Shown piece after piece: positions 25,147 to 33,487 of a DNA stretch of 64,000 nt (the stretch's first letter is position 1; every line of letters starts with the position of its first letter). The notes under the pieces were generated by a model that was not told the origin of the DNA, made no database searches, and was given only the letters and a program-made list of their open reading frames with translations. Made by a program: the position numbers and the translations under genes. Source of the stretch: a bacterium (GTDB taxonomy: Bacteria > Desulfobacterota > Binatia > HRBIN30 > CADEER01); assembly GCA_019637795.1 (NCBI GenBank), contig JAHBUY010000009.1, positions 1-64,000 of the forward strand, written 5' to 3'.

Positions 25147-25794
25147 TCAGGCCTGGGGGCCGCTGCCCACCTGGGCCTTCGGCTGCTCCGGCGCGGGCGC
25201 GGCGGCGTCCTTGGCCGGCGCGGGCGCCGGCTTCGCGGCCGGCTTCTTGCGCGACGGGGCCAGCACGATGCCCATCATGCGGCCTTCCATCCGCGGCTCC
25301 CCCTCGGTGATGGCCACGTCCTTCAGCGCCTCGCAGACGCCCAGGAGTTTCTCGCGGCCGAGGTGCTGGTAGGCCATCTCGCGACCGCGGAAGCGGAGCA
25401 GGAACTTCACCCGATCGCCTTCCTCGAGGAACTCGCGCGCCTTGGCGATCTGGCGCTCGATGTCGCCGACGCCGGTGCGATAGCCGAGGCGCAGTTCCTT
25501 GACCTGGGTGACGGTGGCCTTCTTCTTGGCCTCCGATTCCTTCTTGTGCTGCTGGTACTTGAACTTGCCGTAGTCGAGGATGCGGCAGACCGGCGGCTGC
25601 GCGGTCGGGGCGATCTCGACCAGGTCGAGGGAAGCCTGCTCGGCGAGCCGCAACGCTTCGTCGATCGGGACGACGCCGACCTGCTCTCCGTCGGCACCGA
25701 TCAGGCGCACCTGCGGGGTGCGAATCCTGCGATTGATGCGGTGGGTTTCCTCGGGCGGGGGAACGAAACGTGGGCCGCGGCCGCGATACGCCAA
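25147..25794 (-). CDS. infC: Translation initiation factor IF-3
   Basis: Binds the 30S subunit, blocks premature 50S joining and checks the start codon. 215 residues; the conserved core spans about 18-180 (RINRRIRTPQVRLIGADGEQ, DLVEIAPTAQPPVCRILDYGKFKY, KKKATVTQVKELRL, GDRVKFLLRFRGREMAYQHLG). A Pro/Ala/Lys-rich tail of about 35 residues is extra. The start is TTG 25794 with GGAGG only four bases before it; infC often uses rare start codons for autoregulation, usually ATT. The usual partners rpmI and rplT are not downstream here, since purN is convergent. Confidence 0.96.
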   Translation of the reverse strand: MAYRGRGPRFVPPPEETHRINRRIRTPQVRLIGADGEQVGVVPIDEALRLAEQASLDLVEIAPTAQPPVCRILDYGKFKYQQHKKESEAKKKATVTQVKELRLGYRTGVGDIERQIAKAREFLEEGDRVKFLLRFRGREMAYQHLGREKLLGVCEALKDVAITEGEPRMEGRMMGIVLAPSRKKPAAKPAPAPAKDAAAPAPEQPKAQVGSGPQA

Positions 25795-25890
25795 ATGACC
25801 TCCAGATGGTTGACGTGGGGAACCTACACCGCTGCCAACGGCTGGGTCAATTCAGGAGCAGCGCAAAGCCCCCGGCGCATCCCAGCGCGG

Positions 25891-26430
25891 TCAGACGGGC
25901 TCCATGACCAGGTCGATGCAGAGCTCGCGGGCGACGACGTCCAGGCGCTCCCGCAATGCCGAGGCGTCGATCTCCCCGGGCACGTCCAGGACCATGCGAA
26001 CGGTATAGATCGGCGTTCCCGATTCCGGCTCCGGGCGGGACTGCGTCTGCATCTCGGCGATGTTCACGCGGTGATCGGCCAGGCAGCGCGCCAACCTGGC
26101 GACGATGCCCGCCTTGTCGACGCCGGACGCCTGCAGTCCATAGCGGGTGGCCCGATGACTGGCGCGGTAGGGAATCGGCTCGGCGTCGAGGGGACGGAAG
26201 AACACGGTGAGCCGCCGTTCCCACTCGAGCCGCTTGCAGGCCGAGGACAGGCGGTCCGCGATCCCTTCGCCCTCTCCGGTGAGCAACAGCAACACCGCGA
26301 ACTCGCTGCCCAGAATGGTCATGCTCGAGTCCTCGAGGTTGCAGTCGCACTCGTAGATCAGCTCGGAGAGATCGGCGACGATTCCCGGCCGATCGCGACC
26401 GATGGCGGAGAGCGCGAACCACTGCTTCAT
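25891..26430 (-). CDS. Tandem ACT-domain protein, GcvR-like
   Basis: 179 residues from ATG 26430. Two ACT modules: FALSAIGRDRPGIVADLSELIYECDCNLEDSSMTILG (about 5-40) and GLQASGVDKAGIVARLARCLADHRVNIAEMQTQ (about 98-130). The pattern DRPGIVADLSE is the signature of the glycine cleavage regulator GcvR and related amino-acid sensing proteins, which bind a small ligand and act through protein contacts. No gcv genes are nearby, so the target is unknown. It lies upstream of infC on the same strand with a 96-base gap and may share its transcript. Confidence 0.83.
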   Translation of the reverse strand: MKQWFALSAIGRDRPGIVADLSELIYECDCNLEDSSMTILGSEFAVLLLLTGEGEGIADRLSSACKRLEWERRLTVFFRPLDAEPIPYRASHRATRYGLQASGVDKAGIVARLARCLADHRVNIAEMQTQSRPEPESGTPIYTVRMVLDVPGEIDASALRERLDVVARELCIDLVMEPV

Positions 26431-26590
26431 GGCGCGGATACTAGTCCGGCCGGCTGGCGGGCGGCAATGCAGCATCCGCCGGTCCGCGGGGCCAGGCCCA
26501 TGGAGATGAGAGCCGCTCTGGACCGCGCGCGCTTTGTCTTCGAGAAACCGATCTTCCCGTGCTACGGTTCCGGGCTGGAGGAACCCCCCA

Positions 26591-26782
26591 ATGTTCGGAC
26601 TCGGTGCTCCCGAGCTCATCGTCATCCTCGTCGTCGCGCTGCTCGTTTTCGGCCCCGGCAAGCTGCCGGAGATCGGCGGCGCGCTCGGCAAGGGCATCAA
26701 GGACTTCAAGAAGGCGATCGAGAACAAGAGCGATGATGCCGAGGCGCCCGCGGCGCAGCCCGGCGACAAACCCGACGCCTGA
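26591..26782 (+). CDS. tatA: Sec-independent translocase protein TatA/TatE
   Basis: 63 residues. Small single-span subunit that forms the pore-like part of the twin-arginine translocase. ATG 26591 follows GGAGG with a nine-base spacer. The sequence fits end to end: FGLGAPELIVILVVALLVFGPGKLPEIGGALGKGIKDFKKAIE, with one membrane helix, the FGPGKLP hinge, an amphipathic helix and an acidic tail. tatB and tatC are not adjacent. The next gene starts inside this one (ATG 26733), which suggests coupled translation of tatA, the DUF3108 gene and the glycosyltransferase. Confidence 0.95.
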   Translation: MFGLGAPELIVILVVALLVFGPGKLPEIGGALGKGIKDFKKAIENKSDDAEAPAAQPGDKPDA

Positions 26783-27611
26783 GCGACCTCCACGAGGGCG
26801 GCGGGTCGCACGGACCACCGCCCTGCTCCTCGCGGTCATCGCGGTCGCGCGCGCCTCAGGCACGGCGGCGCACGCCGTCGATCCGGCGCACGCCGCGTCC
26901 GGAGCCGAGCCACCGACGCTCGCCGCGCCGCTGCCGGTCCATCCCGACCGGCTCCAGTATCGCGTCGCCTGGAATGGCATACCGGCCGCCGAGGCGATCG
27001 TCGCCATCACTCCGGGCCTGCACGCCGGGCAGCCCAGCCTGGACGTCGAGACCCGGGCCCGCACCAACACCTTCGTCGACCTGTTCTGGAGCTTTCGCGG
27101 CACCGCGAGGACGACGATGCTCGCCGACGGCCTCAGGCCGGTGCAGTTCACCTACCAGCGGACGATGGCGGGCACCCCGTACCTCACCTGGGTCGACTTC
27201 GACCGCGCCGACGACCGCGCCCACAGCGTCTACATGCGCGGCAGTAAGCAGAAGCAGTTCGACGTCGACGCGCGCGACGTCGTCGATCCGATCACCGCCG
27301 TCTTCCGCGCCCGCCTGAGCGGCGCCGGGCCGGGCGATACGCGCACGTACGAGGTCTTCACCGGCGAGGCGTCCTATCGGATACGGCTCACCATCGTCGC
27401 CCCGGACGACATCGACGTGCCCGCCGGCCACTTCCACGCCCTGCGGGTCGTGCCCGAAGTGTGGAAGCTGACCACCAGCGCAGAACCCGACGAGCGCCTG
27501 CGCGGCGCCACCATCTGGGTCGCCGACGATCCGTTGCGCACCCTGCTGCGCATCCGCAGCGAGGTCTTCGTCGGCGCCGTCACCCTCGACCTGGTCAAGG
27601 TCGACGCGTGA
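26733..27611 (+). CDS. DUF3108-family secreted protein
   Basis: 292 residues of unknown function. The start is placed at ATG 26733 (ATG 26736 is equally possible); earlier in-frame codons overlap tatA and are not protein-like. An N-terminal basic stretch (RPPRGRRVARTT) and a hydrophobic segment (LLLAVIAVARASG) form a signal peptide with a long n-region. The mature part matches DUF3108: LQYRVAWNGIPAAEAIV, FWSFRGTARTTM, PVQFTYQRT, YEVFTGEASYRIRL, AGHFHALRVVPEV, WVADDPLRTLLRIRSEVFVGAVTLDLV. Family members are periplasmic beta-rich proteins, some near envelope synthesis genes. It overlaps tatA by 50 bases and the next gene by four (GTGA). Confidence 0.82.
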   Translation: MMPRRPRRSPATNPTPERPPRGRRVARTTALLLAVIAVARASGTAAHAVDPAHAASGAEPPTLAAPLPVHPDRLQYRVAWNGIPAAEAIVAITPGLHAGQPSLDVETRARTNTFVDLFWSFRGTARTTMLADGLRPVQFTYQRTMAGTPYLTWVDFDRADDRAHSVYMRGSKQKQFDVDARDVVDPITAVFRARLSGAGPGDTRTYEVFTGEASYRIRLTIVAPDDIDVPAGHFHALRVVPEVWKLTTSAEPDERLRGATIWVADDPLRTLLRIRSEVFVGAVTLDLVKVDA

Positions 27612-28612
27612 GCGGCCGCCCGCGGGTCAGCGTCGTCCTGCCGTTCCGCGACGCCGCCGCGACGCTGCCGGCGGCGCTCGACAGCATCACCGCCCAGACG
27701 CTCGACGACTGGGAAGGTCTGCTGATCGACGATGGCTCCAGTGACGGCTCTGCCGCGCTGGCCGACGCCCGCGCCGCCGCCGACCCGCGCTGGCGCCTGC
27801 TGCGCGCTGGCGGCGGCATCGTCGACGCCCTCAACCGCGGCATCGCCGCCGCGCGCGCGCCGTTGATCGCGCGCATGGACGCCGACGACGTTGCCCTGCC
27901 GCAACGGCTGGCGCGACAGGTCGCGGCGTTCGACGCCGATCCGGCGCTGACCGTCGTCGCCTGCCTGGTCGAGGCCTTTCCCGCCGCCGAGCTGACCGAC
28001 GGCATGCGTCGCTACATCGACTGGCTGAATGGCGTCGTCAGCCCGGCGGCGATCCGCGACGCGCTGTTCGTCGAATCGCCGATCGCCCACCCCAGCGCCG
28101 TGATTCGCACCGACGCCCTGCGCGCCGTCGGCGGCTACCGCGCCTTCGACGGCCCCGAGGACTACGACCTCTGGCTGCGCCTGCTGCTCGACGGCGGACG
28201 CGCGGTGAAGGTCCCCGAAGTCCTGCTGCGCTGGCGCGAATCGCCGCGCCGTCTGAGCCGCGTCGATCCCCGCTGCCATCGCCGCCGATTCCTCGCCACC
28301 AAGCTCGCCCACCTGCCGCGCGTGCTGCCGCCGGAAACGCCGGTCCAGATCTGGGGCGCCGGTCCCACCGGACGTCTGTGGGCGCGCGCGCTCGCCGCAC
28401 ACGACTATCCCGTCCACCGCTTCTACGACGTCGTCCCCAAACGCTGGGGCCGCCGCATCGACGGCATCCCCGTGCAGCGCCCCGCCGCGCCCGACCCCGC
28501 GCACGGCTTCCTCCTCGCCGCCGCGGGCACCCCGGGCGCGCGCGAACAGATCCAGGCGTGGTTCGTCCAACACGGCCTGCGCCCGTGGGAGCACTTCCTG
28601 GCGGTGGCGTGA
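27608..28612 (+). CDS. Family 2 glycosyltransferase
   Basis: 334 residues from GTG 27608, which overlaps the previous stop as GTGA, a typical coupled start. The GT-A domain begins RVSVVLPFRDAAATLPAALDSI and LLIDDGSSDGS; the metal-binding DxD lies in ARMDADDVALPQRL (about 88-101), and DYDLWLRLLLDGG marks the acceptor region. After residue about 225 there is a second segment with WGAGPTGRLWARALAAHDYPV, resembling a nucleotide-binding GxGxxG turn, so a fused domain is possible. It transfers a sugar to an unknown acceptor, perhaps a surface polysaccharide, as inferred from the operon with a secreted protein. Confidence 0.88.
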   Translation: MSGRPRVSVVLPFRDAAATLPAALDSITAQTLDDWEGLLIDDGSSDGSAALADARAAADPRWRLLRAGGGIVDALNRGIAAARAPLIARMDADDVALPQRLARQVAAFDADPALTVVACLVEAFPAAELTDGMRRYIDWLNGVVSPAAIRDALFVESPIAHPSAVIRTDALRAVGGYRAFDGPEDYDLWLRLLLDGGRAVKVPEVLLRWRESPRRLSRVDPRCHRRRFLATKLAHLPRVLPPETPVQIWGAGPTGRLWARALAAHDYPVHRFYDVVPKRWGRRIDGIPVQRPAAPDPAHGFLLAAAGTPGAREQIQAWFVQHGLRPWEHFLAVA

Positions 28613-28757
28613 ACGTCCCAGCACGCGAGCGGACGGAGGTCGCTGCCTGCCCGAGGCCGCGCCGCCCCCATCAGCTCGCCGGCGGCCGTTGCGGCCGGTA
28701 CGCACAGCTACCGGGACGGCACGGGAACGGTCGTTCTTTGCGACCGGTTGACCTGTC

Positions 28758-28856
28758 TCAGGCGGCGCGTCTGTTCTCGAGAGGAACGAAGCGCATTTCC
28801 ACCTGCTTGGTCAGCACAGAGGCGATGCGGCGCAGCATGTTCGGAGACGGGTTGCG
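28758..28856 (-). pseudogene. C-terminal fragment of an XRE/HTH antitoxin-type regulator
   Basis: A 32-residue stretch ending in a stop reads RNPSPNMLRRIASVLTKQ and then VEMRFVPLENRRAA. This matches the end of XRE-type regulators (the usual NPSLxTLRxIAxALG plus ExRFVP pattern), including HigA-like antitoxins. Upstream on the same strand the similarity stops abruptly within about 35 bases of an apparent IS91-element edge near 28890, and the helix-turn-helix is absent. It is probably a gene cut by insertion. The match is short and judged by eye. Confidence 0.42.
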
Positions 28857-28890
28857 CGAGTGCGAGCGCGTAGTCCGTATGAGCTGGCGA

Positions 28891-31060
28891 TTTCACATAA
28901 CCGGGGAGTATCGGACGTGCCGCCGTCTCCCCCCGAACTACCGATGCGGGTGTCTCCCACGCGGCGCGAGGCGCGACCGAGGGCGAATCCGGGCGAATCG
29001 GGCTGGGCGCGCGGCCCGGGCGGTGACCGGTGAACGGCGGCGGCCGGCCGCGGGCGCACGCGGGCGGCGGCGCGACGATCCGGGTCGCGCGGGGGGAGGG
29101 CGGTGTCAGAGTGGTTGGCTCGCGTCCCCGGGCAGCCCGCTCGGCTGGCGCGGCGGGGCGGGGCGCGGCGGCTCCCGCGGCAGCCCGAGGTGGCCGAGGA
29201 TGCGGGCGATCACGCGCGGATCGGCGATGGTCGCCAGCAGCCGCAGCCGGCCGCCGCAGTCCGGGCACGCCAGCACGTCGAGGGCAAAGGTGCGCCGCAG
29301 CAACTCGGCCCAGGCGACGTGGCGCGGGCGGACATAGCCGCCCGGCGGCGGGGCGCGCGGGCCGGTGGGCGCGACGGGCGCAGGGGATGCGACGGCGGAT
29401 CGGGCCGGGGACGGTGGCACTGGCGCGCCGGCGGTGGGCGCCGCCGCGGGCGCGGCCTCGCCCTCGGCGCGCGGGGCGCTCGCCCGGGCGACGCGCCAAC
29501 AGCCACGGGCGGCAAACGCCCCGTGGTAAAGGAGCAGGTTGGCCCGTGGCCGTGGCACCAGCGCCGCCAGCTTCTCCAACAACTCGCTCGGCTCGAAACC
29601 GATCGCCCGCGTGCCGTCGCGCCACGGCCGGCGCAGCCGCAGCAGCACCCGCCCCTCCGCCGTCAGCTCCAGCGCGTCCTGCGCCACCGGCGGCCGCAGC
29701 ACGTAGCGGCAGAGCCGCTCGAGCCGGCGCCGGTCGCCGGCGCGCACGGCCGCGTCGGCATGCAGGTCGAACCCCTCGCGGTGGGCGTGGCGCGGTCCGG
29801 CCGTGCTCACCACCGGCGCGGTGGCGTCGGCGCCGAGCCGCAGCACCAGCTGAGCCGCCCGCGGGCCGGTCGCCACCCGCCCGACCACCGACGCGCCGGC
29901 GATCGCCGCCAGCGCGGGCTCCGCCAGCGCCAGGCCATCGGCGGTGCCGCCGTCACCCGCGCTCCCATCGACCACCAGGCCATCGCGGCGCACCAGACGC
30001 GCGATCCGGTGCTGGACCGCCGCCAGCAGGCGGGCCACCTCGACATCGGTCGGCGGCCGCGCCGCCGGCACGAAGCCCACCGCGCCGTCAGGCGCCGTCG
30101 CGAACACGCCCTCGGCCACCAGGGTGTGGAAGTGGACGTTGGTGTTGAGCGCCGAGCCGCAGCGCTGGATCGCCGTGACCGCCCCGCCGCGCCCGACCAC
30201 CCCGGGCGCCCGCGCCCGGCGGCGCTCGAACGAGAGCAGCGCGCGCACGAACACCGCGAGCACGGCGCGGCACAACGGCGGGTCGTAGGCGAGCGCGTAG
30301 CGCAACCGATGCGGCAGCGTCAGCACCCACTGGCGCACCGGCAGGTCGCCGAAGACACCGTCGACCAGGTGCGCGGCCAGCACCGCCATGCGCCGCCCGC
30401 AGCAAGAGGGGCAGAACCCTCGGCCCTTGCACGAGAAGGCGACCAGGATCTCGCGCGCGCAGCCGCCGCAGCGGAAACGGGCAAAGCCGCTGGCCATGAC
30501 GCCGCAGCTGAGAAAGGCGCGCAGCTCCTTCTCGATGAAGCGCGGCAGCCCCGCGCCGCCGCCGCGCGCGCGGGCCTCGGCGAGAAAGGTCTCGAGGTGC
30601 TCGAGGACCACACGCTGCAGGACGCCGCGCTCGGGGTGGCGGCGCACGCAGGTGTGCCGGCCGCGGCCGGCAGCCGCGCCGCCGGACGAACACGGATGCC
30701 CTCCAGAGTCGCTCGCCATCGGCTGTCGGGCCGGAGCGATCTCCGACCCCACACCCCCGCTGCGTTACCCGACGGCCAACGCCGGGCGTCGAGGTGGCAA
30801 CGGCGGCGTTCAGGCTGGCGAGCGAGCGCGGATCCTCGTCCATCGCCGCCATGTGCAGCAACAGCTCAGCGCCGTTCGAGACGCCGGCAGCGGTGGACCA
30901 GCTCGCCGAATGCTTCCGGACCGCGATCGTCAGGGCCAGAAGCGTTGGCGACTGACGTGGCTCACCACGGCGGTCACAGAGTGGGGGCACTACATCGCGG
31001 CGGCGTGAGCCGGTGCGCCAGTGCGCCGGTGCCAGAAGGACTCATCCGCACCGGCTCACT
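28891..31060 (-). mobile_element. IS91-family insertion sequence (ends approximate)
   Basis: The element is defined by the transposase at 29106-30719. IS91 elements move by rolling circle, lack terminal inverted repeats and make no target duplication, so ends cannot be fixed by simple inspection. The left edge is guessed at TTTCACATAACC (28891-28902), next to the truncated regulator. The right edge lies somewhere between the transposase start and the SDR promoter. The 340 bases from 30720 to 31060 contain no gene I can support. A tandem 10-base repeat (GGGCGAATC twice) occurs near 28980-29000. Confidence 0.4.
29106..30719 (-). CDS. IS91-family (HUH) transposase
   Basis: 537 residues from ATG 30719 (GTG 30752 also in frame). 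The N-terminal zinc-binding domain is clear: CGVMASGFARFRCGGC and FSCKGRGFCPSCCGRR, then the conserved WVLTLPHRLRYALAY. The HUH nickase motif is NVHFHTLV (about 193-200), and the catalytic tyrosine is in LCRYVLRPP (about 338). A final zinc-like pair (LACPDCGGRLRLLATI) closes the protein. A Pro/Ala-rich insert of about 60 residues (near 420-480) is longer than I expect and may be a lineage-specific linker. All motifs are present, so the enzyme could be active. It is the only mobile-element gene recognised in the window. Confidence 0.9.
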   Translation of the reverse strand: MASDSGGHPCSSGGAAAGRGRHTCVRRHPERGVLQRVVLEHLETFLAEARARGGGAGLPRFIEKELRAFLSCGVMASGFARFRCGGCAREILVAFSCKGRGFCPSCCGRRMAVLAAHLVDGVFGDLPVRQWVLTLPHRLRYALAYDPPLCRAVLAVFVRALLSFERRRARAPGVVGRGGAVTAIQRCGSALNTNVHFHTLVAEGVFATAPDGAVGFVPAARPPTDVEVARLLAAVQHRIARLVRRDGLVVDGSAGDGGTADGLALAEPALAAIAGASVVGRVATGPRAAQLVLRLGADATAPVVSTAGPRHAHREGFDLHADAAVRAGDRRRLERLCRYVLRPPVAQDALELTAEGRVLLRLRRPWRDGTRAIGFEPSELLEKLAALVPRPRANLLLYHGAFAARGCWRVARASAPRAEGEAAPAAAPTAGAPVPPSPARSAVASPAPVAPTGPRAPPPGGYVRPRHVAWAELLRRTFALDVLACPDCGGRLRLLATIADPRVIARILGHLGLPREPPRPAPPRQPSGLPGDASQPL

Positions 31061-31063
31061 CGT

Positions 31064-31111
31064 TCAATCAACTGATGTCGTTCAATCAACTGATGTCAAT
31101 CAACTGATTGA
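31064..31111 (+). promoter_or_regulatory. Three direct repeats ending in a palindrome, operator-like
   Basis: TCAATCAACTGAT occurs at 31064-31076, 31082-31094 and 31096-31108. The third copy is part of a perfect palindrome TCAATCA-AC-TGATTGA (31096-31111). The palindrome overlaps a TTGACG -35-like element of the downstream SDR gene. This could be a regulator binding array or part of the end of the IS91 element. Confidence 0.5.
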
Positions 31112-31137
31112 CGCCCCGGCGAACGATCTGGTAGCGC
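31108..31137 (+). promoter_or_regulatory. Weak promoter candidate of the SDR gene
   Basis: TTGACG (31108-31113), 18-base spacer, TAGCGC (31132-31137). The -35 overlaps the palindrome at 31096-31111, an arrangement that would allow repression. Confidence 0.3.
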
Positions 31138-31245
31138 CAGCGAATCCACGTTTCGCAGGCGGAGGCACCGCGGGCGATCGGCGTTCGGCGGGCACCTGCG
31201 CGCTGCGCTCCAGGATGCGGGCGCAGTGAAGCGAGAGAGGACGGG

Positions 31246-32160
31246 ATGAACATGCTGTTGAAGGACAAGGTCGCGGTGGTCACGGGTTCGGGGCGCGGCA
31301 TCGGGCGCGGCATCGCCATCGCGCTGGCGCGCGAGGGGGCCAAGGTCATCATCAACGACGTCGGCTGCGAGGTCGACGGGCGCGGCACGGCCGACGACCC
31401 GGCCATGCAGGTGGTCAACGAGATCAAGAAGATCGGCAGCGACGCGGCGCCGAACTACGACTCGGTGTCCGACTTCGGCGGCGCCGAGCGGATCATCAAG
31501 AGCGCGGTCGACACCTTCGGCCGCATCGACATCCTGGTCAACAACGCCGGCATCGTGCGCGATCGCTCGCTCGGCAAGATGAGCGAGGAGGACTTCGACG
31601 CCGTCCTCGCGGTGCACCTGAAGGGCACCTTCAACTGCGGCCGCCACGCGCTGCCGATCATGCGCGAGCAGGGCTTCGGCCGGGTGATCAACATCACCTC
31701 CAGCGCCGGCCTGCGCGGCAACTTCGGCCAGTCGAACTACGGCGCCGCCAAGGCCGGGATCATGGGCCTGACCCTGGTGTGGGCGATCGAGCACGAGAAG
31801 TACGGCATCACGATCAACGCCATGGCGCCGTCGGGCATGACCCGCATGACCGGCACCATCCCGGGCGTCGACAAGGACAATCCGCCGCCCGAGATGAACC
31901 CCGAGCTCAACGGCCCGCTCATCGCCTTCCTCGGCTCCGACAAGGCGGCGCACGTGAACGGACAGATCTTCGGTCGCCGTGGATTCGGCTACACGATCTT
32001 CCAGCAACCGCGCCCGGTGGCGATGATGTACAAACCGGGCGGCCTGACCGCGAGCGAGATCGCCGCCAACTTCAACGGCGTCTTCCTCGAGCACCTGCAG
32101 CCGATCGGCATCCCCGAAATGCGGATGCGCGCCCAGGCGCGCGAACAGAAGAAGGAGTAG
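31246..32160 (+). CDS. Short-chain dehydrogenase, peroxisomal multifunctional enzyme-like (3-hydroxyacyl-CoA dehydrogenase type)
   Basis: 304 residues from ATG 31246. Rossmann motif TGSGRGIGRGIA (about 13-24), NNAG at about 99-102, and the catalytic Ser and YxxxK as NITSSAGLRGNFGQSNYGAAKAG (about 147-169). The stretch NDVGCEVDGRGTADDPAMQVV and the long C-terminal part (GFGYTIFQQPRPVAMMYKPGG) are characteristic of the subgroup related to the dehydrogenase half of MFE-2/17beta-HSD4, which oxidises 3-hydroxyacyl-CoA in beta-oxidation of long or branched chains. No hydratase is adjacent, but a double hot-dog protein (10675) and an SCPx thiolase (58930) in this window could complete such a pathway. 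That link is inference. Confidence 0.88.
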   Translation: MNMLLKDKVAVVTGSGRGIGRGIAIALAREGAKVIINDVGCEVDGRGTADDPAMQVVNEIKKIGSDAAPNYDSVSDFGGAERIIKSAVDTFGRIDILVNNAGIVRDRSLGKMSEEDFDAVLAVHLKGTFNCGRHALPIMREQGFGRVINITSSAGLRGNFGQSNYGAAKAGIMGLTLVWAIEHEKYGITINAMAPSGMTRMTGTIPGVDKDNPPPEMNPELNGPLIAFLGSDKAAHVNGQIFGRRGFGYTIFQQPRPVAMMYKPGGLTASEIAANFNGVFLEHLQPIGIPEMRMRAQAREQKKE

Positions 32161-32178
32161 TAGCCAGGCGGCACGGAT

Positions 32179-32213
32179 GGAGCGCGCCGGCGGCATCGCC
32201 GCGGGCGCGCTCC
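32179..32213. terminator. Bidirectional terminator between the SDR gene and hemW
   Basis: Stem GGAGCGCGCC (32179-32188) with GGCGCGCTCC (32204-32213); the inner 15 bases can pair further as GGCG/CGCC. It lies between convergent genes. Confidence 0.6.
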
Positions 32214-32233
32214 ACTCCCTGCTGGCGCGCGCG

Positions 32234-33382
32234 TCACAGGAAGGTCGCGAACACCGAGTCGGCGACCAGCAGGCCGCGCGCCGTCAGGCGGCAGCGGTCG
32301 CCGGCGATCTCCACCAGGCCGTCGCGCACCAGGCGATCGAGGTGCGGGAACGCGGAGGCGGCGTCGCAGCCGAAGCGCGCCGCGAATTCGTCGAGGGCGA
32401 AGCCATCCGTGCAGCGCAGGCCGAGGAAGGCGATCTCGCCGCGCGCCTGCGCCTCGCTGAGCTGTTCCTCGCTCGCACGCGCCGTGCCGCTGGCGGTGGC
32501 GCGCTCCGTGTAGCGCACCGGCGACTTCTCGTTGCCCCAGCGGCGCCCCGGCGCCGGGTGCGGGGCGAACGAATGCGCACCGGCGCCGAGGCCGAGATAG
32601 GCGCCGGCGCGCCAGTAGTTGAGGTTGTGGGCGCAGGCGCGTCCGGGGCGGGCGAAGTTGGAGATCTCGTAGGCGTCGTACCCGCTCGCCGCGAGGACGC
32701 GCCGCGTCTGGGTGAACATCGCCACCTCGGCCTCCTCCGGCAGCGGCGTCAGCGCGCCGCTGCGCCGCTGGGCGTGAAAGGCCGTGCCCTCTTCATAGGT
32801 GAGCCCGTAAGCCGAGATGTGCTCGGGCGCCAGCTCGACCGCGGTCTGCAGGTCGGCGTTCCACTGCTCGGCGGTCTGCCCCGGCACGGCGAAGATCAGA
32901 TCCAGATTCAGGTTCGCGAAGCCGGCGGCGCGCGCCGCCGCGATCGCCGCTCTCGCCTCGGCGGCGCTGTGGATGCGGCCCAGCGTCCTCAGGTGCTGGT
33001 CGTGGAACGACTGGACGCCGAAACTGATGCGATTCACCCCCGCCTGGCGAAAGCCGCGCAGTTTCGCCTCGTCGACGGTGCCCGGATTGGCTTCGAGCGT
33101 GATCTCGGCATCGGCGGCCACCGGCCAGGCCGCGCGCGCCGCGGCGAGCAGCTCCGCGATGGTCGCGGGCGCGAAGAGCGAGGGCGTGCCGCCGCCGAAG
33201 AAGATGGTCTGCACGCGGCCAGCGGCCCACGCCGGCTGGGCGGCCGCGGCGCGCATCTCGGCGATCAGCGCCGCCGCGTAGGCGCGCTCGGGCCACTGCT
33301 TCGCGGCGTAGGAATTGAAGTCGCAGTACGGGCACTTCGAGTCGCAGTAGGGAATGTGCAGGTAGAGCCCGAACGCCGTCAC
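32234..33382 (-). CDS. hemW: Radical SAM protein HemW (coproporphyrinogen III oxidase-like)
   Basis: 382 residues from GTG 33382, placed directly before the family start FGLYLHIPYCDSKCPYCDF. The CxxxCxxC cluster is C13, C17, C20. FFGGGTPSLF (about 62-71), EANPGTVD, VNRISFGVQSF and NLDLIFAVPGQT follow in the usual order, and the C-terminal winged part (DGLVEIAGDRCRLTARGLLVADSVF) is present. HemW is now regarded as a heme chaperone or heme-insertion factor rather than the oxidase HemN; the lack of HemN-specific N-terminal residues supports HemW. It is divergent from the secreted paralogue at 33488 with a 105-base gap. Confidence 0.92.
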   Translation of the reverse strand: MTAFGLYLHIPYCDSKCPYCDFNSYAAKQWPERAYAAALIAEMRAAAAQPAWAAGRVQTIFFGGGTPSLFAPATIAELLAAARAAWPVAADAEITLEANPGTVDEAKLRGFRQAGVNRISFGVQSFHDQHLRTLGRIHSAAEARAAIAAARAAGFANLNLDLIFAVPGQTAEQWNADLQTAVELAPEHISAYGLTYEEGTAFHAQRRSGALTPLPEEAEVAMFTQTRRVLAASGYDAYEISNFARPGRACAHNLNYWRAGAYLGLGAGAHSFAPHPAPGRRWGNEKSPVRYTERATASGTARASEEQLSEAQARGEIAFLGLRCTDGFALDEFAARFGCDAASAFPHLDRLVRDGLVEIAGDRCRLTARGLLVADSVFATFL

Positions 33383-33487
33383 GGCGCGATCATGCGCGCC
33401 GTCGCCGCCGCGGGCAATGCCATCAATTCGTCGTTGACGACGCCCCGCGACTCGTGCGAGCGTCCGCTGGCTCCGGACGTCAAGACG

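Noticed and set aside
30853..30957. Short plus-strand peptide starting MCSNSSAPFETP near the IS91 element
   Set aside because: Only about 34 codons, no homology recalled and no ribosome site.
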